A DNA stretch of 64,000 nt, taken from contig NZ_QLIX01000002.1 of assembly GCF_003258945.1 (NCBI RefSeq), positions 186,843 through 250,842 on the forward strand, written 5' to 3'. The notes below the pieces were generated by a model, which ran no database searches, was not told the origin of the DNA, and saw only the letters and a list, made by a program, of their open reading frames with translations. Below, piece after piece: positions 51,571 through 58,973 of the stretch; position 1 is the first letter of the stretch; every line of letters starts with the position of its first letter. The translations under genes were made by a program, and so were the position numbers. Source of the DNA: Roseicella frigidaeris (GTDB taxonomy: Bacteria; Pseudomonadota; Alphaproteobacteria; Acetobacterales; Acetobacteraceae).

Positions 51571-52149
51571 ATGACCCTTCCGACCTCCGACGAGATCGCC
51601 ACGCAATTCGCCGAGATGCGGCGCTTCGTCGACCGGCGCATCGCCGAGCTGAGCGCCGAGCTCGGCGCGACGGTGCAGCTCATGGATTGCAGCGAGGCCA
51701 ATCTCGCGGGCCAGCTCGCCCGGATCCAGGAGCAGATTGCCGGCCTCGTCGCGCTCCCGGCCGCCGATACCCGCAACAGCGGCATCGAGCTGGAGGCGGT
51801 GGTGCAGGCGACGGAGGCGGCGGCGAACACCATCCTGGAGGCGGCGGAGGCGATCCAGGCCTGGATCGCCGAGAGCGGCTGCGACCGGGCGGCAGCGCAG
51901 GCGCTTTCGGCCCGGGTCAGCGCGATCTTCGAGGCCTGCGGCTTCCAGGACGTGACCGGCCAGCGCATCCGCCGCGCCATCCAGCACCTGGAGCAGGTCG
52001 GAACCTTGCTGCAAGGGCTGATGCCGGGCGACGCCGCGACGCCGGCGGCGCCGGTCCGGGTGCAGGCCCTGCCGTGCACGGTCTCCCCTGCGGCGGCAAG
52101 CCAGCCCGACCTCGCCCAAGCCGAGATCGACCGGTTGCTGGCCGGATGA
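51571..52149 (+). CDS. CheZ-like phosphatase
   Basis: This is a predicted phosphatase of a CheY-type response regulator. The 192-aa helical protein ends with the two marks of CheZ. The catalytic segment is ACGFQDVTGQRIRRAIQHL, containing Asp127 and Gln131 at the spacing of Asp143 and Gln147 in E. coli CheZ. A C-terminal amphipathic tail QAEIDRLLAG resembles the CheY-binding tail. A long helical hairpin with a hydrophilic start precedes this. It stands alone, with no cheY, cheA or flagellar gene in the window, so the partner regulator is unknown. Confidence 0.85.
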   Translation: MTLPTSDEIATQFAEMRRFVDRRIAELSAELGATVQLMDCSEANLAGQLARIQEQIAGLVALPAADTRNSGIELEAVVQATEAAANTILEAAEAIQAWIAESGCDRAAAQALSARVSAIFEACGFQDVTGQRIRRAIQHLEQVGTLLQGLMPGDAATPAAPVRVQALPCTVSPAAASQPDLAQAEIDRLLAG

Positions 52150-52281
52150 AAGCTGAAAAGACAGGCGGTTGCGGGATGACGCTGCGGCAGAGAATGATGT
52201 TGCCATCGCGGCTCATCGGCGGAGACGCGCTGAAAACACAGCTTCCTGCGCGGCTATCCTGATACGGCGCTGAAAACGGAA

Positions 52282-52317
52282 CCCGGGCCGCCGCCAGGAT
52301 CGCTGGCGCGGCCCGGG
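52282..52317 (-). terminator. Factor-independent terminator-like hairpin
   Basis: A stem of about 15 bp (CCCGGGCCGCCGCCAG against CTGGCGCGGCCCGGG, with a one-base bulge) lies between two convergent genes. On the minus strand it is followed by TCCGTTTTCAG, which is a short T-run, so it best fits termination of the XRE gene. It would also stop transcription from the CheZ-like gene less strongly. The rest of this 189-bp gap has two copies of GCGCTGAAAAC and no gene. Confidence 0.65.
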
Positions 52318-52338
52318 CCGTGAGCCGACCCGCTGGGA

Positions 52339-53229
52339 TCAGGCGGCCGCGTCCGCCGTCCGCAACTCCCGCAGCAGGTAGCGCACGCGATTCGCCGCGA
52401 CCGTGCCTTTCAGCGCGTCGCGCCAGGCCGTCTCGGCCACGCGCTGATGCAGCGCGACCGCCTCGTCCGCCGCGGTGATCATCGCCACCCCGGCGCCGAC
52501 CGCCGGGCCGCTATCGGGCGGGAAGGGGCTGGTCACCACATGGGCCCGCTCCCGGCCCCGCAGCACGATGAAGCTGCCGGTCGGCTCCGGCCCCTCCTTC
52601 AACCCGATCTGCAACCCGATCGGCACCGACTCCATGAGCGCCGCCAGGCTCTCCACCTCGGCGATCGCCGCCGCGCGGCAGCGCGCCCGGCCGCGTTCGG
52701 AGACCGCCAGGCCCGGCGCCACGCCCTCCTGCAGCATCCGCCGCAGGGAGGCCTCGGAGAGGATGGCGATGATGCTCGGCCGGCGCTGCTGGTAGAGCTT
52801 CCGCCGGGCGAGCAGGCTGGAGAGCGCCTGCTCCGCCTGGTTGCGGCCCTGCAGCGGATCCGGGGCGGCATCGACCGATTCCGCCCAGGCCTCGTTCAGG
52901 GCCGCCTCATAGGTGTCCGAGGCCACCTGGAAGCAGGTGCCGCCGCCGAAGATGAGGATCTGGTCGGCCTCCTCCTCGATCTGGCGGAGGCGCTCAAGGA
53001 AGGCCAGGGGGCGGGAGAAGTAGTCGATGCCGATCCCCAGCAGGGAGAGGGGCGAGATCTTCAGCAACTCGGCGAGTCGGCGGATCGTGTCGAGCTTGAT
53101 GACCTCGCCCTTCTCGTAGCGGTAGAGGGCTGCCCGCGACACCCCGAGTCTCGCCGCGATCTCCTCGGCCCGCAGGCCCGATTCAAGGCGGTAGGCGCGC
53201 AACTGCTGCCCGATATCCGCAAAACGCAT
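52339..53229 (-). CDS. XRE-type helix-turn-helix regulator with an unrecognised C-terminal domain
   Basis: This transcription regulator is 296 aa from ATG 53229. The Cro/CI-type helix-turn-helix spans residues 6-60: GQQLRAYRLESGLRAEEIAA then RLGVSRAALYRYEKGEVIKL. The remaining 235 residues include LSLLGIGIDYFSRPLAFLER and QIGLKEGPEPTGSFIVLRG and look like a ligand-sensing or dimerisation domain that I cannot assign. It is divided from garR by 167 bp and convergent with the CheZ-like gene. The targets are unknown. Confidence 0.83.
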   Translation of the reverse strand: MRFADIGQQLRAYRLESGLRAEEIAARLGVSRAALYRYEKGEVIKLDTIRRLAELLKISPLSLLGIGIDYFSRPLAFLERLRQIEEEADQILIFGGGTCFQVASDTYEAALNEAWAESVDAAPDPLQGRNQAEQALSSLLARRKLYQQRRPSIIAILSEASLRRMLQEGVAPGLAVSERGRARCRAAAIAEVESLAALMESVPIGLQIGLKEGPEPTGSFIVLRGRERAHVVTSPFPPDSGPAVGAGVAMITAADEAVALHQRVAETAWRDALKGTVAANRVRYLLRELRTADAAA

Positions 53230-53396
53230 TCCTACTCTCCGGCTCGCCGCGCGGCCGGGATGGGTGGCGTTATCTGGACATCCTCGCCCACCCGGCACTG
53301 GTCCAAAAAACCTGCGCGCTTTTCGCGGTCATTGCAAGCATCGCGCGAAGTTGCCGGGCGCCAGGGCGCACCCGGCTCTGGCGCTCGCGCGCTGCG

Positions 53397-54287
53397 TCAG
53401 TCCTTCGGGTCGGCCACAACCGGGTGCGCGGCGAGCGTCTCCAGCGCCTTCACCAGCCCGGAATGGTCGAGCCCGCCATTCCCCGCCGCCACCGAGGCGG
53501 AGAAGAGCTGCTGCGTGGAGGCGGTGTTGGGCAGGGCAACGCCGAGATCCTTCGCCGCCTGCAGGGCGAGGTTCAGATCCTTCTGGTGCAGGGCGATGCG
53601 GAAGCCGGGGTTGAAGGTCCGCTTGATCATCCGCTCGCCATGCAGCTCGAGGATGCGGGAGGTGGCGAGGCCGCCCATCAGCGCCTGGCGCACCCGGGCC
53701 GGGTCGGCGCCCGCCTTGCTGGCGAAGACCAGCGCCTCGCCCACCGCCTCGATGGTGAGCGCCACGATGATCTGGTTGGCCACCTTGGTGGTCTGCCCGG
53801 CGCCGTTGGGGCCGACCAGGGTGACGTTCTTGCCCATCTTGTCGAAGAGCGGCCGGGCGCGTTCGAAGGCGGCCTCCGGACCGCCGACCATGATGGTCAG
53901 GCTGGCCTGCTTGGCCCCGACCTCGCCGCCCGAGACCGGCGCATCGAGGTAGTCGCAGCCGAGGGCGTTGATCTTCGCGGCGAAGCCCTTGGTCGCGGTC
54001 GGGCTGATCGAGCTCATGTCGATCACCAGCTTGCCCTTGGAGAGCCCGGCCGCGACCCCGTCGGCGCCGAACAGCACCGCCTCGACATCCGGGGTGTCGG
54101 GAACCATCAGGATGACGACCTCGGCCGCGGCGGCGACGGCTTTCGCGTCCGGCACCACCTGGTAGGCACCGCGCTCGGCAGAGCCCAGGCTCTTGCGCTC
54201 GGGCACGATGATCTCGTGCCCGGCCTCCTTCAGATGGCCGGCCATGGGCTTGCCCATGATGCCGAGGCCGATGAAGCCGATCTTCAT
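53397..54287 (-). CDS. garR: 2-hydroxy-3-oxopropionate (tartronate semialdehyde) reductase
   Basis: This enzyme reduces tartronate semialdehyde to D-glycerate with NAD(P)H. The 296-aa protein is a standard beta-hydroxyacid dehydrogenase. The Rossmann start is MKIGFIGLGIMGKPMAGHLK, the substrate loop is YLDAPVSGGEVGA (residues 113-125), and the catalytic lysine is Lys168 in GQTTKVANQIIVAL. The hydroxypyruvate isomerase gene lies upstream on the same strand, which indicates glyoxylate or glycolate use through tartronate semialdehyde. The carboligase Gcl is not in the window. Confidence 0.92.
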   Translation of the reverse strand: MKIGFIGLGIMGKPMAGHLKEAGHEIIVPERKSLGSAERGAYQVVPDAKAVAAAAEVVILMVPDTPDVEAVLFGADGVAAGLSKGKLVIDMSSISPTATKGFAAKINALGCDYLDAPVSGGEVGAKQASLTIMVGGPEAAFERARPLFDKMGKNVTLVGPNGAGQTTKVANQIIVALTIEAVGEALVFASKAGADPARVRQALMGGLATSRILELHGERMIKRTFNPGFRIALHQKDLNLALQAAKDLGVALPNTASTQQLFSASVAAGNGGLDHSGLVKALETLAAHPVVADPKD

Positions 54288-54379
54288 TGCGTGTGATCCT
54301 TGCGCTGCGGGCGGGTGGGGCAGGCCGTGTCGGACCGGCCCGCGGATGTCGTGACGTGCAGCCGGCGCAGCCGGCCGGG

Positions 54380-54442
54380 CGCCCGGATGGGCGTCGCCGG
54401 CCGCGCCTTCCGGCGCGCCTGTCGGCGCGACGCGGCGACGCC
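54380..54442. repeat. Long GC hairpin upstream of garR
   Basis: The outer arms GGCGTCGCCG (54390-54399) and CGGCGACGCC (54433-54442) are perfect 10-bp complements and enclose further short stems. The sequence before them, GCGCCCGGATGGGCG, also occurs at 37857-37871. It is part of the 318-bp non-coding stretch 54288-54605, which also holds an operator-like palindrome and an AT-richer patch near 54525-54575. Confidence 0.5.
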
Positions 54443-54473
54443 AGGCCGCCGGACGCGGCGCCGGCGTTCGAGG

Positions 54474-54497
54474 GCATCGATGCGGCACCATCGATGC
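54474..54497. promoter_or_regulatory. Operator-like inverted repeat upstream of garR
   Basis: GCATCGATG and CATCGATGC (perfect 9-bp arms) flank six bases. The site lies 187 bp upstream of the garR start, in the only AT-containing part of a GC-rich gap. It could bind a dimeric regulator of glyoxylate genes. No regulator gene lies next to hyi or garR on that side. Confidence 0.4.
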
Positions 54498-54605
54498 AAG
54501 CCGGTAGACCCGTTCACGCCAGGAATCTGTCTGTGCTGGCGACTAAGCCTTTGAAGGTCAGGCATTATTGCGGCGGCTTGGCACAGGGTTCCACGCCGGA
54601 TGGGT

Positions 54606-55391
54606 TTATCGGGCCTGGCGGTAGGGAGCGAACCAGCCGAGGCCGGCCTCGGTCTCGCCGGCCGGGCGGTACTCGCAGCCGATCCAGCCGCGGAAGCCGA
54701 GCTCGTCGATGCGGCGGAAGACGAAGGGCCAGTTCACCTCGCCGGTGCCCGGCTCGTTGCGGCCCGGATTGTCGGCCACCTGCATATGGGCGATCAGCGG
54801 CAGGTGCGTCTCCACCCGCTTGACGATATCGCCCTCGGTGATCTGGCAGTGGTAGAGGTCGAATTGCAGGCCGAGCCGCTCCGGCCCGATCGCCTCGATG
54901 ATCGCCGCCCCTTCCGCCATGGTGTTGAGGAAGAAGCCGGGGATGTCGCGGTGATTGATGGGCTCGATCACCGGCTTCACCCCGGCCTTGCCGCATTCCT
55001 CCGCCGCCCAGGCGAGGTTGGCGGCATAGGTGGCGAGCAGCGTGTCGCGCGGCACGCCGGCCGGGGCGAGGCCGGCCATCAGGTGCAGCCGCGGGCAGGC
55101 GAGGGCGGCGGCGTAGTCGAGGCCATGCTTCACCCCCTCCCGGAACTCCTGCTGCCGCCCGGGCAGGGCGGCGATGCCCCGCTCGCCCTTCGCCCAATCG
55201 CCCGGCGGGGCGTTGAAGAGCACCTGCTGCAGCCCGTGATCCTTCAGCCGCTGCGCGATCTCCGCCGCCGGATGCTCATAGGGGAAGAGGAATTCCACCG
55301 CCTGGAAGCCGGCGGCACGGGCGCGGGCGAAGCGGTCGAGGAAGGGGACCTCGTTGAACATCATCGACAGGTTGGCGGCGAAGCGCGGCAT
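54606..55391 (-). CDS. hyi: Hydroxypyruvate isomerase
   Basis: Hyi interconverts hydroxypyruvate and tartronate semialdehyde. The 261-aa protein is a TIM barrel of the xylose-isomerase-like family, starting MPRFAANLSMMFNEVPFLDRF. Conserved metal/acid residues lie in VKPVIEPINHRDIPGFFLNT (Glu), FDLYHCQITEGDIV (Asp, His), ADNPGRNEPGTGEVNWPF and GCEYRPAGET (Glu). The segment EVNWPFVFRRIDELGFRGWI is characteristic of Hyi. It lies upstream of garR on the same strand, with 318 bp between; the two act in consecutive steps. Confidence 0.92.
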   Translation of the reverse strand: MPRFAANLSMMFNEVPFLDRFARARAAGFQAVEFLFPYEHPAAEIAQRLKDHGLQQVLFNAPPGDWAKGERGIAALPGRQQEFREGVKHGLDYAAALACPRLHLMAGLAPAGVPRDTLLATYAANLAWAAEECGKAGVKPVIEPINHRDIPGFFLNTMAEGAAIIEAIGPERLGLQFDLYHCQITEGDIVKRVETHLPLIAHMQVADNPGRNEPGTGEVNWPFVFRRIDELGFRGWIGCEYRPAGETEAGLGWFAPYRQAR

Positions 55392-55424
55392 GGCGCGAGA
55401 ACTCCCCCCATTGGGCTGCGGAAG

Positions 55425-55526
55425 CTAGAGCGTGATCGCCCGCGGTGGAAGCACCGAAGGCGTGAATCGCGCGGCCAAACAAGGCGCTAGGCCATGGTCC
55501 GCGGACCGGCGTGAGCGGATCGTGGT
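55425..55526 (+). repeat. Family C repeat, copy 3 (first of a tandem pair)
   Basis: This 102-bp unit begins CTAGAGCGTGATCGCC. It contains the conserved segments GGTGGAAGCACCGAAGG and GCCAAACAAGGCG. It then has the inverted repeat with arms at 55487-55501 and 55516-55530, around a 14-nt loop. It is nearly identical to the next unit. The 351-bp non-coding stretch 55392-55742 consists mainly of these two units. Confidence 0.85.
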
Positions 55527-55632
55527 CTGGAGCGTGATCGCCCGCGGTGGAAGCACCGAAGGCGTGAATCACGCGACCAAACAAGGCGCTAGACCATGAT
55601 CCGCGAGCCGGGGCGAGCGGATCATGGTCTAG
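55527..55632 (+). repeat. Family C repeat, copy 4 (second of a tandem pair)
   Basis: This unit ends in a perfect inverted repeat: CTAGACCATGATCCG (55589-55603) and CGGATCATGGTCTAG (55618-55632), with a 14-nt loop. The period to copy 3 is 102 bp. The sequence after it up to the permease gene at 55743 shows only a ribosome site and nothing else I can name. Confidence 0.85.
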
Positions 55633-55742
55633 CGGCGCGACGCCGAACTGGCTACTGCCGCAGGGGTTGGCCCTCCGGGCCGATGCCCGGGCGAGGCTTG
55701 TGGTGGGGCGCCCGGCCTGCGGGAGCGGTTGCGGAGGGGATC

Positions 55743-56810
55743 ATGCAGACTGGCCATTCCGACCCGGTGCGGCTGCTCGGGCTGCTGGCCGTGCTCGCCC
55801 TCGCCGCCGGCTGCCTGCTGGTGCTGCGGCCCTTCCTCTCCTCGCTGCTCTGGGCGGCGATCCTCGTCTATTCCACCTGGCCTGCCTTCCGGCTGCTGCG
55901 CGAGCGGCTGCGGCTCTCGCCCGGCGCCGCCGCCGCGGTGATGGTGGTGGTGGAGTTCCTGCTCATCGGCCTGCCGCTGGTCTATGCCACGCCGACCTCG
56001 CGCGAGGAGATCGACGGACTCCGCACGGCGGTGGAGCGCTTTCTCACCGCCGGCCTGCCCGGGATCGGCGACTGGCTCGGGCGGTTGCCGATGGTCGGCC
56101 CAATGCTGCACGACTACCTCGCCGGCGTCGATTTCGGCCTCTCCGGCCTCGCCGACCTGATCTCGCCCTATGCCGGCACCCTCGCGCAGGGGTTGCTCGG
56201 CCTGCTGCTCGCCCTGCTCTCCGGCATGGCCGAGGTGCTGGTCGCAATCTTCCTCGCCTTCTTCTTCTACCGCGACGGGCCGGCCATCGCGCAGCGGAGC
56301 GAGGCGGCGCTGGCGCGGCTGGCCGGGGCGCGCAGCCGCCATCTGGTCCAGCTCACCGGCGACGTGACGCGCGGCGTGGTCTACGGGCTGCTCGGCACCG
56401 CCGTGGCGCAGGGGGTGATGACTTGGTTCGGCCTCTGGCTCGCCGGGGTGCCGCGGCCGGCCCTGCTCGGGGTGGTGGCCGGCGGCATCTCCATCTTCCC
56501 GGTCGGGGCGCCGCTGGTCTGGATCCCGGCGACGCTCTGGCTCCTCGCCGAGGGGCGCACCGGCTGGGCGATCTTCCTCGGCCTCTACGGCACCTTCGGC
56601 ATCAGCAGCGCCGACAACGTGATCCGCCCCTGGCTGATCTCCCGCGGCGCCGACCTGCCGCTGCTGCTGACCCTGCTCGGGGCGCTCGGCGGGGTCTTCG
56701 CCTTCGGCTTTCTCGGCCTGTTTCTTGGGCCGGTGCTGCTCGCGGTCGGCTTCAACCTGCTGAAGGATTGGGCGGAGGAGCCCGCGGCCCCGCTGCGCGA
56801 TCCCGGCTGA
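55743..56810 (+). CDS. AI-2E family transporter
   Basis: This is an inner-membrane permease of the AI-2E (YdiK/PerM-like) superfamily. ATG 55743 after GCGGAGGGG gives 355 aa. Helices are seen at about residues 10-30 (LLGLLAVLALAAGCLLVLR), 33-50, 61-82 (AAAVMVVVEFLLIGLPLVYA) and, after a periplasmic loop, in a C-terminal cluster of about five (GLLGLLLALLSGMAEVLVAI, and IFPVGAPLVWIPATLWLLAE). The family segment SSADNVIRPWLISRG is typical. Known members include Na+/H+ antiporters and a signal exporter; the role here is unknown. Confidence 0.9.
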   Translation: MQTGHSDPVRLLGLLAVLALAAGCLLVLRPFLSSLLWAAILVYSTWPAFRLLRERLRLSPGAAAAVMVVVEFLLIGLPLVYATPTSREEIDGLRTAVERFLTAGLPGIGDWLGRLPMVGPMLHDYLAGVDFGLSGLADLISPYAGTLAQGLLGLLLALLSGMAEVLVAIFLAFFFYRDGPAIAQRSEAALARLAGARSRHLVQLTGDVTRGVVYGLLGTAVAQGVMTWFGLWLAGVPRPALLGVVAGGISIFPVGAPLVWIPATLWLLAEGRTGWAIFLGLYGTFGISSADNVIRPWLISRGADLPLLLTLLGALGGVFAFGFLGLFLGPVLLAVGFNLLKDWAEEPAAPLRDPG

Positions 56811-57064
56811 GGCCTTTTCGCGCGCCCTCGCCGCGGCCTATAGGTCAGGCTGGGCGAGACCCGGAATACCGGGCCGAGGCGGGAGACTGGGCGATGTGGA
56901 GAGGGGCAGGGGCGATCCTGCAGGCCGCCGTCCGGGCGGTGCCGGCAGGCCTGGGCGGGGCGGCGGGCGGGGTCGTGGCGCGCCGCCGACGCGGCCGTGG
57001 CGGCGCGCGGCCCTGGCGGCACGGCGCCGTGCCGGCCGCCGTCGCCGGCCGCGATCCGCGCTAG
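56811..57064 (+). promoter_or_regulatory. Leader region of the ABC transporter operon
   Basis: This 254-bp gap holds a possible -10 box (CTATAGG) near 56838-56844 behind a TTTTCGC at 56816, giving a plausible promoter. An in-frame leader of 56 codons from ATG 56894 ends in TAG directly at the permease ATG (57065), and is in the same frame. Its arginine/alanine-rich composition fits random GC-rich DNA, so I do not call a gene, but translational coupling cannot be excluded. Confidence 0.35.
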
Positions 57065-58051
57065 ATGGCCGCCTTCATCCTTTCGCGCATCCTGCAGGCC
57101 ATCCCGGTCATGCTGGTGGTGGCGCTCATCAGCTTCGCCATGTTCGCCTATGTCGGCGATCCGGTGGCGATCATGCTGGGGCAGGATTTCACCGAGGCGC
57201 AGCGCCTCCAGCTCGTCCATGATCTCGGCCTCGACCAGCCCTTCTTCGTGCAATTCGCCACCTTCGTCGGGCATGCCTTGCAGGGCGAGTTCGGCCTCTC
57301 CTACCGCCTGTCGCGCCCGGTGGCGGAGCTGATCGCCGAACGCGCCCCGGCGACGCTCGAGCTCGCCTTCTGCGCCGCGCTGGTGGCGCTGCTCGTCGGG
57401 GTGCCGATGGGCGTCTATACCGGCCTGTACCGCAACTCCTGGCTCAGCCGCGCCTTCCTCACCTTCAGCCTCATCGGCGTCTCGCTGCCGACCTTCCTCA
57501 TCGGCATCCTGCTGATCCTGATCTTCTCGGTCTGGCTCGGCTGGCTGCCGAGCTTCGGCCGGGGCGAGGTGGTGCGGATCGGCTGGTGGAGCACCGGGCT
57601 GCTCACCCTCTCCGGCCTCAAGGCGCTGGTCCTGCCCTCCATCACCCTCGGCATGTTCCAGCTCACCCTCATCATGCGGCTGGTGCGGGCCGAGATGCTG
57701 GAGGTGCTGCGGACGGACTACATCAAATTCGCCCGCGCCCGCGGCCTCTCCAACCGCGCCATCAATTTCGGCCATGCGCTGAAGAACACGCTGGTGCCGG
57801 TGATCACCATCGCCGGGCTGCAGCTCGGCGGCATCATCGCCTTCGCCATCGTCACCGAGACGGTCTTCCAGTGGCCGGGGATGGGGCTGCTCTTCATCCA
57901 GTCGGTCGGCGCCGCCGACATCCCGGTGATGGCGGCCTACCTGCTGCTCATCGCCCTCGTCTTCGTCATCATCAACCTCGTCGTCGACCTGCTCTACTAC
58001 CTGGTGGATCCCCGCCTGCGGATCGGCCGTGGCGCGGCGGGAGGGCATTGA
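57065..58051 (+). CDS. ABC transporter permease (DppB/OppB-like)
   Basis: This is the first membrane subunit of a peptide/nickel-type ABC importer, 328 aa with six helices. The N-terminal anchor is LSRILQAIPVMLVVALISFA, and the extracytoplasmic loop includes the family phrase LDQPFFVQFATFVGHALQGE. The EAA loop that contacts the ATPase reads YIKFARARGLSNRAINFGHA, and the end LVDLLYYLVDPRLRIG is typical. It starts directly after a stop codon in the same frame. A receptor gene, which usually comes first, is absent. Confidence 0.94.
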   Translation: MAAFILSRILQAIPVMLVVALISFAMFAYVGDPVAIMLGQDFTEAQRLQLVHDLGLDQPFFVQFATFVGHALQGEFGLSYRLSRPVAELIAERAPATLELAFCAALVALLVGVPMGVYTGLYRNSWLSRAFLTFSLIGVSLPTFLIGILLILIFSVWLGWLPSFGRGEVVRIGWWSTGLLTLSGLKALVLPSITLGMFQLTLIMRLVRAEMLEVLRTDYIKFARARGLSNRAINFGHALKNTLVPVITIAGLQLGGIIAFAIVTETVFQWPGMGLLFIQSVGAADIPVMAAYLLLIALVFVIINLVVDLLYYLVDPRLRIGRGAAGGH

Positions 58052-58052
58052 G

Positions 58053-58973
58053 ATGGCCATTGCCGCCGCCCTCTCGCGCGCCCTCGACAGCGATCTCTGG
58101 TGGTCCTTCCGGCGCTCGCCCGTCACCATGCTCTCGGCCCTGGTGGCACTGGTCTGCATCCTCGGCGCGGCGCTCGCCCCCTGGCTCGCGCCGCACGACC
58201 CCTTCGACCTGGCGACGCTCAATCTCGGCGACGCCTTCAAGCCGCCCGCCTGGTCGGCCGAGGGCGACGCGCTCTATCCGCTCGGCACCGACGACCAGGG
58301 CCGCGACATGCTCTCGGCCATCATGTACGGCGCCCGCGTCTCGCTGCTGGTCGGCATCTCGGCGGTGGTCTTCTCCACCGTGGTCGGCGTCGCGGTCGGG
58401 TTGCTCGCCGGCTATCTCGGCGGCTGGGCGGATGGGCTGCTGATGCGCATCGCCGATATCCAACTCACCTTCCCCTCCATCCTCATCGCCCTCCTGGTCG
58501 ATGGCGTGGTGCGGGCCGCCCTGCCGCGGGAGCTGCACGACCGCATCGCCCTCTTCGTCGTCATCTTCGCCATCGGCATCAGCGCTTGGCCGCAATTCGC
58601 CCGCACCGTGCGCGGCTCCACCCTGGTCGAGCGCAACAAGGAATACGTGCTGGCGGCGCGCGTCATCGGCATCTCGCAGCTCCGCATCATGCTGACGCAC
58701 GTGCTGCCGAACGTGGTGGGGCCGGTGCTGGTGATCGCCACCCTCGGCCTCAGCAGCGCCATCATCACCGAGGCGACGCTCTCCTTCCTCGGCGTCGGCG
58801 TGCCGCCGACCCAGCCCTCGCTCGGCACCCTCATCCGCATCGGCAACGACTTCCTGTTCAGCGGCGAGTGGTGGATCACCATCTTCCCCGGCGCCGCGCT
58901 CATCGCCATGGTGCTTTCGGTGAACCTGCTCGGCGACTGGCTGCGCGACGCGCTGAACCCGAGGCTCCGCTGA
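58053..58973 (+). CDS. ABC transporter permease (DppC/OppC-like)
   Basis: This is the second membrane subunit. ATG 58053 lies one base after the previous stop and has a ribosome site (GGGAGG) inside the upstream gene; a GTG at 58029 is less likely. The 306-aa protein has the OppC-type N-terminal helix (VTMLSALVALVCILGAALAP), the phrase LYPLGTDDQGRDMLSAIMYG, the EAA loop EYVLAARVIGISQLRIMLTH, and LNLLGDWLRDALNPRLR-type end. It is coupled to the ATPase gene by a TGATG overlap. Confidence 0.94.
   Translation: MAIAAALSRALDSDLWWSFRRSPVTMLSALVALVCILGAALAPWLAPHDPFDLATLNLGDAFKPPAWSAEGDALYPLGTDDQGRDMLSAIMYGARVSLLVGISAVVFSTVVGVAVGLLAGYLGGWADGLLMRIADIQLTFPSILIALLVDGVVRAALPRELHDRIALFVVIFAIGISAWPQFARTVRGSTLVERNKEYVLAARVIGISQLRIMLTHVLPNVVGPVLVIATLGLSSAIITEATLSFLGVGVPPTQPSLGTLIRIGNDFLFSGEWWITIFPGAALIAMVLSVNLLGDWLRDALNPRLR

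Noticed and set aside
56894-57064. A 56-codon leader ORF directly before the ABC permease gene
   Set aside because: The same frame is open for over a kilobase upstream through the AI-2E gene in the wrong frame, so openness carries no weight. The product is Arg/Ala-rich without features. I note only the unusual abutting stop and start.
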